IMG/VR virus record: IMGVR_UViG_3300024520_000335
Coordinates: 1-30,886 of that record
Length of the DNA stretch: 30,886 nucleotides
Origin: a virus
Direction: 5' to 3' (one strand)
Under the pieces are notes generated by a model. It saw nothing but the letters and a program-made list of their open reading frames with translations. It searched no databases and had not been told where the DNA came from. Both the position numbers and the translations under genes were made by a program. Shown one piece after another: positions 1-8,030 of this stretch; within the stretch, counting starts at the first letter, position 1; each line of letters begins with the position of its first letter.

Positions 1-64
1 CTTGGGTTCACCCTCGGGGGGCATAGGTGGTGGGGCCTCCCTTATTGGGGTAGAGGGTGAATGA
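1..64 (+). CDS. 3' end of an unidentified upstream gene (partial)
   Basis: Frame 2 is open from the window edge to a TGA at 62-64. It encodes a Gly-rich, mildly acidic tail ending in GVEGE. The TGA overlaps the ATG of the next gene as ATGA, which is the junction style used by many gene pairs in this genome, and that is the main reason to believe this frame. Only about 20 residues are visible, so no function can be given. Frame 1 also stops at 58-60, so the choice of frame is not certain. Confidence 0.4.
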   Translation, partial: LGSPSGGIGGGASLIGVEGE

Positions 65-624
65 CAGACTTTATATCGATTGCTTTAACCGGAACCGTCT
101 GTGGTACTCTAAATCAAGAGTGGCACAAGAATGGGTACTTCCGTTGCAATTGCATGATCAAAGCGAAACAGTGGTATTACACCAAGGCGGGGAATCGCAA
201 AGAGAACCACGTCTTGTTGCGGATCTACTTCATTGGGCGGGACGCAGAGACGTTCTACCAATACGTGAACAAACGGGACAAGATCTTTGTCACAGGGCGC
301 CTGCTTCAACGCAGGATGCCCGGGTTTTGTTGTGCTAATGCCAAAGAACAATGGTTCACCTCATTGGAAGTTGAGCGATGGTACTTCATCAACCAACCCA
401 CCAAAGAGCCGGAAACGTTCGAGAACTACACAAAAACAATGCCACCAGTGCGGGAACTCGATCTTGATGAAGAAAAGCGTAGATCCCTACACAGGGAAGG
501 AGATTCTAACGTTGGATCGAGAGAAGATAGATTGCCCAGCAGCGAAGCGGATAAAGGAGATGGTTCACCAGGAGAGGACAACAGCAGTTCGGGTGGATCA
601 GAAGAAGTCGGAGAAGTTGTATAA
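61..624 (+). CDS. SSB-like single-stranded DNA-binding protein (OB fold)
   Basis: The first ~115 residues follow the bacterial SSB pattern. There is an opening beta-strand (FISIALTGTVCG), a central strand with an aromatic pair (QWYYTK), then FIGRDAETFYQYVNKRDKIFVTGRL, matching the family's 'fgk.Ae....KG..v.V.Grl', and a closing strand (FTSLEVERWYFI). By family it should coat single-stranded DNA during replication or recombination, which suits its neighbour, a RusA-like resolvase. The start ATG overlaps the upstream stop (ATGA). From about base 430 the frame-1 translation becomes low-complexity (Ser/Gly/Glu-rich) while frame 2 becomes protein-like, with paired cysteines. The true C-terminus may therefore lie in frame 2, through a frameshift or a missing base in the A-run at 432-436. 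The OB-fold assignment is fairly firm; the tail after residue ~123 is doubtful. Confidence 0.72.
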   Translation: MTDFISIALTGTVCGTLNQEWHKNGYFRCNCMIKAKQWYYTKAGNRKENHVLLRIYFIGRDAETFYQYVNKRDKIFVTGRLLQRRMPGFCCANAKEQWFTSLEVERWYFINQPTKEPETFENYTKTMPPVRELDLDEEKRRSLHREGDSNVGSREDRLPSSEADKGDGSPGEDNSSSGGSEEVGEVV

Positions 625-847
625 GTACGAGTGTGCCATTGAGAATATACTGGTGGCGTTGAAGTCGAAGAAGATGGGTGAAGCCAAGCGGATCTGCGAA
701 GAGGTGCTGTCGGTGAATTCGATACCGGACCACAAGGCATATGATGAGATCGATGTGAGCATCTCTCAACTGCTGAACCGCATTCATAAGACTCGAGATC
801 CTGAGTACTACGGTGATGCTATCCGTGATGAGGAAGAGACTGATTAA
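467..847 (+). CDS. Cys-rich / helical protein overlapping the SSB gene in another frame
   Basis: Frame 2 reads convincingly as protein from about 431 to its TAA at 845-847: QCHQCGNSI, then DPYTGKE, IDCPAAKRIKE and a helical stretch (NILVALKSKKMGEAKRICEEVL). The Cys-x2-Cys and later Cys-Pro suggest a small zinc-binding element. The coordinates use the ATG at 467, the first one after the SSB domain ends. It lies downstream of the CHQC pair, which argues that translation enters from upstream. Two explanations fit: this is the C-terminal half of a single SSB fusion (61-847) joined by a +1 shift at the A-run 432-436, or a separate overlapping gene. An open frame back to an ATG at 287 exists, but its first 45 residues look like an out-of-frame reading of the SSB. 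The stop overlaps the next start (TAATG). Function unknown. Confidence 0.55.
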   Translation: MKKSVDPYTGKEILTLDREKIDCPAAKRIKEMVHQERTTAVRVDQKKSEKLYKYECAIENILVALKSKKMGEAKRICEEVLSVNSIPDHKAYDEIDVSISQLLNRIHKTRDPEYYGDAIRDEEETD

Positions 848-1269
848 TGTCACTCCTATTCACGTTGGAGATCGCCCCTAAGCCTCAGGTGCGTCATCGT
901 ACAATTCACGGTGGTCGCAGGACTTACGACCCCAGCAGCAAGTACAAGAATCAGATCAAGGAAATGGCGAGGATGGTGGCGCCGGCGGAACCTGTCGAGG
1001 GAGCCTTACGGGTCACCATGTCATTCTATTTGGCTATGCCTAAGGCGTTTGGCAAGCGCAAGCAAGACCTGGCAATCCAAGGTCAGGTCCGCCCATTTAA
1101 ACGGCCTGATCTCAGCAATTACATCAAAGCGGTAGAGGATGCCTTGGACGGTATCATCTGGCGTGATGATGGTCAGATCGTGGAATACGGTCCACGTACC
1201 GGGAAGTACTTCTCAGAGTTTCCCCGGATAGAAGTCATGGTCGAGACGCTTAACGTCGACCTGTACTAA
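847..1269 (+). CDS. rusA: RusA-like Holliday-junction resolvase
   Basis: This 140-residue protein matches the RusA endonuclease family in length and motif order. It has an N-terminal strand with PKPQVRHR, a central strand (LRVTMSFYLAMP), then the signature RPDLSNYIKAVEDALDGI (residues 86-103) followed by WRDDGQIVE (105-113). RusA resolves four-way junctions in recombination and replication intermediates. Acidic residues visible at the usual sites are D88, D101, D107 and D108. Where E. coli RusA has D-x-D-N, this protein has D-L-S-N, so one of the aspartates important in E. coli is replaced by serine; I believe such variants occur in phage members but cannot check. The start overlaps the upstream stop as TAATG. 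It probably works with the adjacent SSB on phage DNA before packaging. Confidence 0.87.
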   Translation: MSLLFTLEIAPKPQVRHRTIHGGRRTYDPSSKYKNQIKEMARMVAPAEPVEGALRVTMSFYLAMPKAFGKRKQDLAIQGQVRPFKRPDLSNYIKAVEDALDGIIWRDDGQIVEYGPRTGKYFSEFPRIEVMVETLNVDLY

Positions 1270-1289
1270 ACCCCAATATCTAGGTTTTA
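1266..1289 (+). other. Imperfect inverted repeat at the end of the resolvase gene
   Basis: CTAAACC and GGTTTTAG flank a ~10-base loop, giving 7 pairs with one bulged base and spanning the resolvase stop codon. No U-tract follows, so this is at best a weak terminator or an mRNA end structure. It sits at the boundary between the DNA-metabolism genes and the virion operon. Confidence 0.25.
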
Positions 1290-1290
1290 G

Positions 1291-1320
1291 TTGACAAGCC
1301 CCCACAGTCAGATGTATCTC
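1291..1320 (+). promoter_or_regulatory. Possible sigma70-type promoter ahead of the virion operon
   Basis: A perfect -35 hexamer TTGACA (1291-1296) is followed after 18 bases by TATCTC (1315-1320), a poor -10. The 99-base gap 1270-1368 is by far the largest on the plus strand between 61 and 23786, so a late-operon promoter is expected about here. A second AT-rich stretch (CATAAT, about 1339-1344) has no well-placed -35. An AAGG about 9 bases before the ATG at 1369 could be the ribosome-binding site of the next gene. Confidence 0.35.
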
Positions 1321-1368
1321 TCCCAATATAGAACGTCGCATAATATCTAAGTCATAAGGTAATCACGT

Positions 1369-1554
1369 ATGCCTGAGCCAATAACTAAAGAGTCCCTCGA
1401 AGTGAGGCTTAACGCTTTGGAAGAGTGCTGCCCATCCGGCAGGGGTCCAGGTCCGTGGACTATTGGGTCTGAAACTACGACGGCATTTGAAGACCTCCAA
1501 CGACTACAGGAACTTGAGCGTGAGCATTCAAAAATGAATAACGGAGAGATCTGA
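1369..1554 (+). CDS. Small hypothetical protein, first gene of the virion operon
   Basis: This 61-residue protein has charged helical stretches at both ends (residues ~6-19 and 42-56) and a Gly/Pro-rich middle (CCPSGRGPGPWT). It is preceded by AAGG at a good distance, and its TGA overlaps the next ATG (ATGA). I do not recognise it. Its place at the head of the late operon, ahead of beta-rich virion-like proteins, suggests a minor structural or regulatory role, but nothing in the sequence shows this directly. Confidence 0.6.
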   Translation: MPEPITKESLEVRLNALEECCPSGRGPGPWTIGSETTTAFEDLQRLQELEREHSKMNNGEI

Positions 1555-1856
1555 TGGCTGAAGCTACTGGTGTACAGGTTTTGCTCGATGAAGATACTGG
1601 GGGCGCTACTGATGGCGAGGGCACTGCAAAGTTTGGTGGGTGTAAATCAATCACCTACTCGGTAGAGATTGATGCCACCGGTGCTGTAGAATTGCAACGC
1701 CAGATGAAGACCACTGGCACTTGGATAACGATCCCTGGTACTAGCGTATCTGCCAGTACAAACCTCACCCTATTTTCTCCCTTTGATATGATCAGGGCTA
1801 AGATTACTGCCAACACAGGCGCAATTACGGTTGAGTGCCTTGGGATTATGCTTTAA
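1554..1856 (+). CDS. Small beta-rich protein, possible virion component
   Basis: This 100-residue protein is dominated by alternating hydrophobic, Thr and Gly residues, typical of a beta-sandwich: SITYSVEID, GTWITIPGTSV, FDMIRAKIT and AITVECLGIML. The overall pattern, with a late 'IRAKIT..TGAITVE' strand pair, resembles small phage virion surface proteins, but I cannot name a family. A GGAGAG sits just before the start, inside the end of the upstream gene, and start and stop overlap as ATGA. It lies directly before a jelly-roll-like protein, so the two may be displayed together on the particle. Confidence 0.7.
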   Translation: MAEATGVQVLLDEDTGGATDGEGTAKFGGCKSITYSVEIDATGAVELQRQMKTTGTWITIPGTSVSASTNLTLFSPFDMIRAKITANTGAITVECLGIML

Positions 1857-1858
1857 TA

Positions 1859-2563
1859 ATGGGTGATCCATTTGTCCCTAATACAGCATGGATACCAGCC
1901 ATACCTGCCGGTTCCAGGGTTGGTTGGTCACAGGGTGTGCCTGCATCAGAGAATCTTGAAAGTCCCATCTGGACATCGTTTGACGTAACTGTCGGTGGTA
2001 CTCCACTCGCATCCCCCACTGCCAGTAATGGCACAGTTCTGACCAATGCCAGGCAGTTGTTTGGTACAGCAGCATTGGCCCAGCACTTCCTTGGGGTTGC
2101 TGTTACCTACACGAATGGCGGGTTTGTTACCCTCAGGGGATTTGCCAAGAAGGGTCACGCTTCTGGCATCCTTGACTTTGTTGGACTGACATTTTTGAAT
2201 CTTGGGTTTATCGCTACGACCATCTTCAATATTGATCTTGGCACTGTCACCACGACTCCCTCGCAAGCAACCGCTACAAGCATTACTGCTCTTGCCGGAG
2301 GATGGTTTGAACTTGCTGTCACACTTGCAACTCCCATCACTGGGTCTGCCCCTATCATTGCGTTTGGTGATGCTCCCATTAATAGCGTAGTCCCCTACGT
2401 GGGTGATCCTTCGTTTGGCAATATCTGGGATGGTTTGCAAGTATGTGCCGCTTCTACTCTTGGCATCAATCCAGAGGGATATGTTAAGTCGAGAGGCACG
2501 ACTAACGATGGCGTTGTTGGTTACCCAGCTATTCCGGCCATGAATTCGGTTAGTGCTCCTTAA
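1859..2563 (+). CDS. Putative carbohydrate-binding jelly-roll virion protein
   Basis: The start is taken at ATG 1859, two bases after the upstream TAA (TAATAATG); an in-frame ATG 24 bases upstream lies inside the previous gene. The 234-residue product has a Gly/Thr/Ala-rich beta pattern. The run FVTLRGFAKKG...FNIDLGT...ALAGGWFELAVTLATP...GDPSFGNIWDGLQV follows the strand order of the CBM-like jelly rolls often found in phage fibres and decoration proteins: a 'vtl..yaKaG' strand, a middle 'f.l.tG', a 'ggW.r.' strand and a final 'i..aQv'. The likely role is surface or receptor binding on the virion. Its location upstream of terminase, away from the tail genes, is unusual. The family call is pattern-based. 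Confidence 0.62.
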   Translation: MGDPFVPNTAWIPAIPAGSRVGWSQGVPASENLESPIWTSFDVTVGGTPLASPTASNGTVLTNARQLFGTAALAQHFLGVAVTYTNGGFVTLRGFAKKGHASGILDFVGLTFLNLGFIATTIFNIDLGTVTTTPSQATATSITALAGGWFELAVTLATPITGSAPIIAFGDAPINSVVPYVGDPSFGNIWDGLQVCAASTLGINPEGYVKSRGTTNDGVVGYPAIPAMNSVSAP

Positions 2564-2949
2564 TGGGACTCAATGACTTTGGAATCGATGAACAGTCTGC
2601 TCCTCAACGAGCGGTCGGCGAGAAGGTCAAGGATTGGCAATCTAAGTCCAAGTCCAAGGTCAAGCAGGAAGACGAGTACGATAAGAACATGACCAAGATT
2701 CGTGGTCGCATCCGCAAGATGCTCACGACTCTCAGCGGCGATCAGATGTTTGAGGAAGAGTCTGCCAGGAAGTGCTTGATCGCGCTTCACTTAACCGGCT
2801 TGCTCTCATACGACGAGAAGGTCCAGATCAATGCTGCCAAAGAGTTGAAAGACATCTTTGGGTTTAAGGGTAAAGAGCTTGGTGATGGTGTACTTGATTA
2901 CGATGCTGTCATGCGTGACATCATTAACGGGGATGATGAAGATGCCTAA
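2563..2949 (+). CDS. terS: Putative terminase small subunit
   Basis: This 128-residue, highly charged and mostly helical protein sits immediately upstream of the terminase large subunit, the standard place for the DNA-recognition subunit. A basic, Lys/Ser-rich segment (residues ~20-40) is followed by helices and a C-terminal block (INAAKELKDIFGFKGKELGDG) resembling the 'aakeL.dl.G.kg' ends of small terminases. An acidic tail (GDDEDA) could contact the large subunit. The start overlaps the upstream stop (TAATG) and the 3' end overlaps the terL start by 8 bases. The family assignment rests on context and size; I see no unmistakable helix-turn-helix. Confidence 0.6.
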   Translation: MGLNDFGIDEQSAPQRAVGEKVKDWQSKSKSKVKQEDEYDKNMTKIRGRIRKMLTTLSGDQMFEEESARKCLIALHLTGLLSYDEKVQINAAKELKDIFGFKGKELGDGVLDYDAVMRDIINGDDEDA

Positions 2950-4465
2950 GACGGTACTCACTATCGAGAACGAGGAAGAGGACGTTAAGTTTGACGTTAC
3001 TCGTCTCACTTGGGGTGAGAAGAAAAGAGCATTCAAGATGTTTGGCTATAAGCCATTCGCTAATCAAGTGAAGGTCCATAAGTCCATGGCTCGCTTCAGG
3101 GCGGTATGCGCCGGCGCTCGTTTTGGCAAGAGCATCATGTCAGCAGCAGAATGTTTAGCTGATGCTATGTTCCCTAATCGTAGATGGTGGATTGTGGGGA
3201 AGACCTATGACATCGGATCCAAAGAGTTCCAGTACATCTGGGACTTCTCCGTTAACAATCCAGACAAGCAGTTCAGGAAATACATCAACTCTCATATTAT
3301 TCGGAAAGCGAATGATCCTCGGACAGGCCGTATGTTCATTGAGTTTGATTGGAACTCTTGGATCAGGGTCAAGTCCAGCCAAGACCCCGCCACTTTACTC
3401 GGTGAAGAATTGGATGGGATCATCCTGGCAGAAGGCTCGCAGCTTGAAGTGGTCTATTGGCAACGTTACCTAAGACAGCGTCTTGCAAGTCGCCAGGGTC
3501 AACTCTTTGTGCCTACGACTCCTGCTGGCTTTGATGATTTCTTGCATCCCCTTTTCTTGCAGGGTCAAGATAAGCGTAGCCATTATGGCAAGACTCCTTA
3601 TTCAGGGTCCACTGAATCATGGCAGTTCCGTTCCATTGACTCTCCTTATTATCCTCAGGAAGAGTGGGACCAAGCACTACAAGACTTGAATACTGGCGTA
3701 TTGGACATTGCTGCTTTTGAGGAGCAGTTCGGTGGTGAGTTCACTGCCATGACAGGGCGTGTGTATAAGCTGTTCCATGAGAGCGTGCATGTTGTTGAGC
3801 CTTACGAGATACCTAAGGGTTGGGGTTGGGTAAGAGCATTGGACGTTGGCTTTGACCATCCGACATGCTGTCTATGGGGAGCTATTGATCAGACCGGCGC
3901 CATCGTGATTGCTGAAGAGTACTTCATGGAAGGTGCTGATGTCTTGGAGCACTCAGAGAATATTAAAGCTATCACTACTGACATGGGCGTTAAAGAGTCT
4001 GATGTCATGTGGACGGTCATTGACTCCGCGGCGGATCAACGCACTGCTGGTAACCCAGTGTCGGTTCGCATTCAGTACATGCAAGCCGGTCTTAACACAC
4101 TCACTTGTGATAAGGACATTGCTGCTGGTGTGTCGAGGGTTACTGAATACATGCGGTATCAGGCCAAGGATGGCATCGTGATTGATCAGCCTAAGCTGAA
4201 GATCATGGCTAATTGCACCCGTCTCATCAAAGAATTGCAGGGATACGTTTGGGCCAGGAATCAAAAGGGTGAGCGAACAGATAAGCCTATCAAGAAGAAA
4301 GATGATGGCCCTGATGCACTCAGATACATGATTATGCGCCAACCAAGGGCCATTCGCAAAGATGCTGAAAAGCGTATTAAACCGAACAGTTTCGATTCGA
4401 TGTACAAAGAAGCGATTCTAGAAAAAAACAACTTAGTGAGGATACGCAGTGGCATTCGGGTTTAA
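2942..4465 (+). CDS. terL: Terminase large subunit (ATPase-nuclease DNA packaging motor)
   Basis: The 507-residue product has the two-domain layout of TerL. The packaging ATPase has a Walker A variant GARFGKS (residues ~58-64), a Walker B-like LDGIILAE (~158-164) and a coupling motif PTTPAG (~191-196). The RNase H-like headful nuclease has acidic residues in RALDVGF (D301), TVIDSAADQR (D361) and KKDDGPDALRY (D454-D458). It translocates DNA into the prohead through the portal and cuts concatemers. I chose ATG 2942 because a GGGG (2929-2932) lies 9 bases upstream. ATGs at 2933 and 2936 are too close to it, and the longer open frame back to 2858 falls inside terS. The 3' end overlaps the portal gene by 17 bases. 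Confidence 0.95.
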   Translation: MPKTVLTIENEEEDVKFDVTRLTWGEKKRAFKMFGYKPFANQVKVHKSMARFRAVCAGARFGKSIMSAAECLADAMFPNRRWWIVGKTYDIGSKEFQYIWDFSVNNPDKQFRKYINSHIIRKANDPRTGRMFIEFDWNSWIRVKSSQDPATLLGEELDGIILAEGSQLEVVYWQRYLRQRLASRQGQLFVPTTPAGFDDFLHPLFLQGQDKRSHYGKTPYSGSTESWQFRSIDSPYYPQEEWDQALQDLNTGVLDIAAFEEQFGGEFTAMTGRVYKLFHESVHVVEPYEIPKGWGWVRALDVGFDHPTCCLWGAIDQTGAIVIAEEYFMEGADVLEHSENIKAITTDMGVKESDVMWTVIDSAADQRTAGNPVSVRIQYMQAGLNTLTCDKDIAAGVSRVTEYMRYQAKDGIVIDQPKLKIMANCTRLIKELQGYVWARNQKGERTDKPIKKKDDGPDALRYMIMRQPRAIRKDAEKRIKPNSFDSMYKEAILEKNNLVRIRSGIRV

Positions 4466-6563
4466 GCGCAAAGAACGCAAACAAACAGGCAAGCCTGGAA
4501 AGATGGCTGATGCTGATAAGGTGGCATTGTGGAAGAGCAAGATCGCAACTGCTCTTAACTTACGTGACACTGCAAATGAATCAGAGTGGCGTCAATTCAA
4601 TGACTTGTATAACTGTCAGAATCCAATCCTGACCAATGACAACATTGATGACTTTCACCTCAATGACTTCCATCTGTCAGTGCGTCGTACCAAGGCTCGC
4701 ATTAACTACAGGAATCCTCGCTGGACTGTGCTTACTGTTGGTGGCAATGCGTCTACCGATCAAGAGATTGATAATGCAGATCTCGTTCGCTCTTGGCTTC
4801 AGTGGTTTGTTTATTCAAACGATATTCGTGAAGACGTACTTGATCCGACCACGCTAGACGCACTTATTGTTGGTACTGGCATTGTTCAGGTTGGATTCAA
4901 CAGCATTCCTGAGAAGCAGGAAAAGTTCACTGACGAGAACAAGGCGGCTATTGAATTAGAGGAAATGGCTAAGGCTATCAGTGAAGGCGTTGACCCTGAT
5001 GAGGCAGCGACTCGAGCCGAAGAAGCATCTAAGGAGATGCCTGACATCCCACCCAGTGATGGTATGGATGATCACAAAGAGAATCAGCCCTACGTTCAAC
5101 ACATTGACGCATTCAACTTTGTCATGTCCCCTGGTTATCCAGATCTCAAGTCAGCATGGAATAACGGTGGATGGGTAGCGAAAAGAATCGTTGCTCCTAT
5201 CGATGTGATTAAAGCCGAACCTCGCTACAAGAAGTCGGCTCGAGATGAGCTTGAAGCAACCAGAGACCTTACGTCCCCTGGCTTTGAGTTCATTAAAGAC
5301 GAAGGCATCTACGATGAAGACGGCAACATGATGTTCGACTTCGTTGCAGTGTGGGAGATATGGACTGCACCAGACAAGAAGAACAACAAGCCTGGACGAG
5401 TGATGGTCGTTGCTGAAGAGAGCCAGAAGTTTCTTTACAACGAAGAGAACCCATTCGACCTCGATAGCTTTCCATTCGTTGATTTCCGTTTCATCAAGCA
5501 GAAGAACCAATTCTGGGGCATCCCCTTTGGTCGCTCTAGCATGGATACGAACGAAGCTAAGGACCAGATGGTTTCCTACTGGGTTGACTTTGCTCGGTCC
5601 CAGAAGACTGTGCTGCTTGCTCAAGAGAACGTATGGCAGGACAACCATGTCAACAACTTGGCTGAGTTGTCTAATAACAGTGTGCTTCGTGTACCTGATG
5701 TAACTGAGCAGACCGCTCGCTTTATGTCACCCAACCCGATGTCGCCTGAGATCCCCAATGTGTTGGGACTCTTGGGTCAGCATTTTCAGCAGCACATGAG
5801 CGTTGGTCCTCAACAGAATGCTGGATATGGGCCTAGTGGATCTTCGGCTACTGAAGCACAGTTGGTTAACCAGAATGCCCAGGTCAACACAGATGACTTC
5901 ATTAGTGTGATCACAGATGGTTGGGCTCGCATCGGCAGAATGCTGGTCAAGCTCTTGAAAGAAATGGGTGATGAGTCCCAAATCATCAAGGTATCTAAGG
6001 TTGATGGTGCTGTGTGGCAAGGTGAGTTCACCATTGATGAGATCAATGAAGAGTTCGATATTCGTATTGCAGCAGGATCGACTCAGCCGATTGATGAAGC
6101 AGTACGCCAGAAGCAGTTGATCGACTTGACCGGCATGCTCTTTAATCTGGCCCCAGAGCAGATTGAGAAAGAGCCGATCCTTACCGATCTCCTTGAGAAC
6201 TATCAGGATCGTCTACCAAACACGAAGAACTACATCTCTCAGAATCCGCTTAATAGCCAAGAAATTGAGACTTTGATGATGATCGAGACGGGTGAGGTTG
6301 TGCCTATTCGTCCTACCGATCCTCATATGAAGCATGTGCGTCAGATCGAGAATGTGGTCACCGGATACCAGATGGCAGTCCAGAACCAGATGCTCAGTGA
6401 GGAAGAGGCTACTCAGCGCATAGCACCCCTCCAGCAGCACGCTCAGATGCATATGCAAGCAATCGAGCAACGTAACGCCGGCGCCCAAGCACAGCAGCAG
6501 ACAAGCAACGGTGGGGCTATGGATCCAGGCGGTATGCAGCAAGAAGTGCAGGGAGGTGCTTAA
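4449..6563 (+). CDS. Portal protein
   Basis: This 704-residue protein lies directly after terL and begins with GTG at 4449 (preceded by GAGG), encoding MAFGFKRKERK. The length and features fit podovirus-type portals: an N-terminal helical region, RRTKARINYRNPRW (~75-90), a central wing with FRFIKQKNQFWGIPFGRSSMDTNEAKDQ, the stem/crown region with GYGPSGSSATEAQ, and a Gln/Met-rich C-terminal barrel-like tail (from ~650). The portal forms a dodecameric ring at one capsid vertex, docks terminase during packaging and later holds the connector. The stop overlaps the next start (TAATG). No break or frameshift is seen. Confidence 0.92.
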   Translation: MAFGFKRKERKQTGKPGKMADADKVALWKSKIATALNLRDTANESEWRQFNDLYNCQNPILTNDNIDDFHLNDFHLSVRRTKARINYRNPRWTVLTVGGNASTDQEIDNADLVRSWLQWFVYSNDIREDVLDPTTLDALIVGTGIVQVGFNSIPEKQEKFTDENKAAIELEEMAKAISEGVDPDEAATRAEEASKEMPDIPPSDGMDDHKENQPYVQHIDAFNFVMSPGYPDLKSAWNNGGWVAKRIVAPIDVIKAEPRYKKSARDELEATRDLTSPGFEFIKDEGIYDEDGNMMFDFVAVWEIWTAPDKKNNKPGRVMVVAEESQKFLYNEENPFDLDSFPFVDFRFIKQKNQFWGIPFGRSSMDTNEAKDQMVSYWVDFARSQKTVLLAQENVWQDNHVNNLAELSNNSVLRVPDVTEQTARFMSPNPMSPEIPNVLGLLGQHFQQHMSVGPQQNAGYGPSGSSATEAQLVNQNAQVNTDDFISVITDGWARIGRMLVKLLKEMGDESQIIKVSKVDGAVWQGEFTIDEINEEFDIRIAAGSTQPIDEAVRQKQLIDLTGMLFNLAPEQIEKEPILTDLLENYQDRLPNTKNYISQNPLNSQEIETLMMIETGEVVPIRPTDPHMKHVRQIENVVTGYQMAVQNQMLSEEEATQRIAPLQQHAQMHMQAIEQRNAGAQAQQQTSNGGAMDPGGMQQEVQGGA

Positions 6564-6976
6564 TGGCTAGTCTCAAGAAGCAAACTTTCATCTATGACAA
6601 GAACCTGAAGAAGACGGTTCCAATCGAAGAGTGCACGATGGATACGCCTTCAATCAAGAAATTGACCAGGAATGCGACTGCCACAACTGAGGGACTTTAC
6701 AACTATGTGGACGAGCATTTGGGATTCATTCGTGATCCTGCCCACAAAAAAGAGTTGATGAAACAGCAGGGTTTCAATTATCACCCTGATCATGCTGATT
6801 GTTACGAGAGCAGTGATGATAACTCTGCCAATCATCCTGATTATGAGAAGTTGGTAGCGCAGCGTGAGAGAGCAGAGAGGGCAGAAGATGCCCAATTCTC
6901 TCAGGCAAGGACACCAGATGAGTCTGAAATCCGTGCTGCTCGAGAGTGGATGTTGTCGAAGATGAATAGGCAGTAG
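6563..6976 (+). CDS. Hypothetical protein between portal and scaffold
   Basis: This 137-residue, very hydrophilic protein has a Lys-rich N-terminus, a middle part with several His, Cys and Tyr residues (FNYHPDHADCYESSDD, ~75-90), and a charged C-terminal helix (YEKLVAQRERAERAEDAQF...REWMLSKMNRQ). I do not recognise the family. Its place between portal and scaffold suggests a head-assembly accessory. Translation is coupled to the portal gene by TAATG. A 19-base gap with GGAGG separates it from the scaffold gene. Confidence 0.75.
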   Translation: MASLKKQTFIYDKNLKKTVPIEECTMDTPSIKKLTRNATATTEGLYNYVDEHLGFIRDPAHKKELMKQQGFNYHPDHADCYESSDDNSANHPDYEKLVAQRERAERAEDAQFSQARTPDESEIRAAREWMLSKMNRQ

Positions 6977-6995
6977 GTCTGCCTGGGAGGAAATT

Positions 6996-8012
6996 ATGGA
7001 CGATTTAGACGCCAACCCATCGTCGGAACCCGTTGAAGAGGAAGCTATGGATTTAGATCCAAGTGCCGATCTCTTTGGTGGACAGGCCGAGGATGCAGAG
7101 GAAGTCGAACCGCAGGAACCCGCGGATGACGAGGAAGTTCTAGAGGCTGAAGAGGAGCCTTTGGAACTGAGTGATGAACAGGTTCAAGAGTTGTCGGAAG
7201 AGAACAGGAAGATCTACAACCATTATCGGTCGCAGCTTCCTAATGTTCAGGCAAAGGCCAAAGAAGCCGCTTACGAGCAGTTTCGTAAGGACCACGCCAC
7301 TGATCTGGAAGCTGCTGAGATCTATCGGCAGTTCACAGATCCTAATAACTCCGACAAAGTCAGAGATGCTTTGCTTGCTGCTAACCCTGATATCCAGAAG
7401 AAGCTCTGGGAGTACGAGAAGTTAGAAGCAGAGAGAGCCGCTGCTGCTGCCACTGTTGAAGAGAAACCCCTCATTACTGAGGATGATTTGTCAGATCTGT
7501 ATTCAGATCCTACAAAGCTTCAGCACATACTTGAGACGATGGTTGAAAAGAAGGTTCAGCCATTGCAGCAACGTATGCAGCAGCAACTGGAAGACGAGAA
7601 GGCTCGACAGGAAGAAGTACGACATGATGCCAGACGGAGAGAACTTATATCCGACTGGGAGAAGGTTGTTTCCGAGACACCTGTTGCTGCCAAATTTGAA
7701 GCCGATGTTACTCCTCTAATCATCGGAAATGGTCTGTCGCCTGAGGATGCTTTCCTTCTTGCTTACATGAAGAGGTGGAAGTCCCAAGGTGGTCAGTTGC
7801 GTCACGTTGGAAAGGGTAAGGTAGCCAAGGCTACTCCACCTGTTCCTGGTGCTGTACCGACTGACATGACAGGCCCTAAAGTGGAAAGCACAGGTGAAGT
7901 GGACATCTTCGAGAAGAAGACCGGACCTGCACCCTCGCTTTGGGACAAAGTAAATAGTGACGCAGAGGTTAATGAGGCACTTGCCGCAGACCTCGAGCGT
8001 TATAACGATTAG
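6996..8012 (+). CDS. Capsid scaffolding protein
   Basis: This 338-residue protein immediately precedes the major capsid gene. It begins with a very acidic segment (residues 1-70, almost all Glu, Asp, Pro and Ala), followed by long charged helices with Gln-rich coiled-coil character (KKVQPLQQRMQQQLEDEKARQEE, ~185-207) and a basic helix-turn-helix-like end. This is the normal appearance of phage internal scaffolds, which bind capsid subunits during prohead assembly and are then expelled or degraded. A consensus GGAGG lies just before the ATG (ctgggaggaaattATG), suggesting high expression. No protease motif was seen. Assignment rests on position and composition, as scaffold sequences are poorly conserved. 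Confidence 0.83.
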   Translation: MDDLDANPSSEPVEEEAMDLDPSADLFGGQAEDAEEVEPQEPADDEEVLEAEEEPLELSDEQVQELSEENRKIYNHYRSQLPNVQAKAKEAAYEQFRKDHATDLEAAEIYRQFTDPNNSDKVRDALLAANPDIQKKLWEYEKLEAERAAAAATVEEKPLITEDDLSDLYSDPTKLQHILETMVEKKVQPLQQRMQQQLEDEKARQEEVRHDARRRELISDWEKVVSETPVAAKFEADVTPLIIGNGLSPEDAFLLAYMKRWKSQGGQLRHVGKGKVAKATPPVPGAVPTDMTGPKVESTGEVDIFEKKTGPAPSLWDKVNSDAEVNEALAADLERYND

Positions 8013-8030
8013 AAAAGGTAGAAATATCCA

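Noticed and set aside
287-430. Long upstream extension of the Cys-rich frame (ATG 287)
   Set aside because: Its first ~45 residues are read across the SSB OB-fold coding region and look like an out-of-frame translation; frame 1 matches SSB there.
1946-2440. 164-codon antisense frame opposite the jelly-roll gene
   Set aside because: The translation has no coherent pattern, there is no ribosome-binding site, and the opposite strand is clearly coding.
2858-2941. N-terminal extension of terminase large subunit
   Set aside because: It lies wholly within the small-subunit gene, and GGGG at 2929-2932 points to ATG 2942.
5151-5648. 165-codon antisense frame inside the portal gene
   Set aside because: Mirror of a strongly coding portal region; the Leu/Val/His-rich translation is typical of shadow frames.
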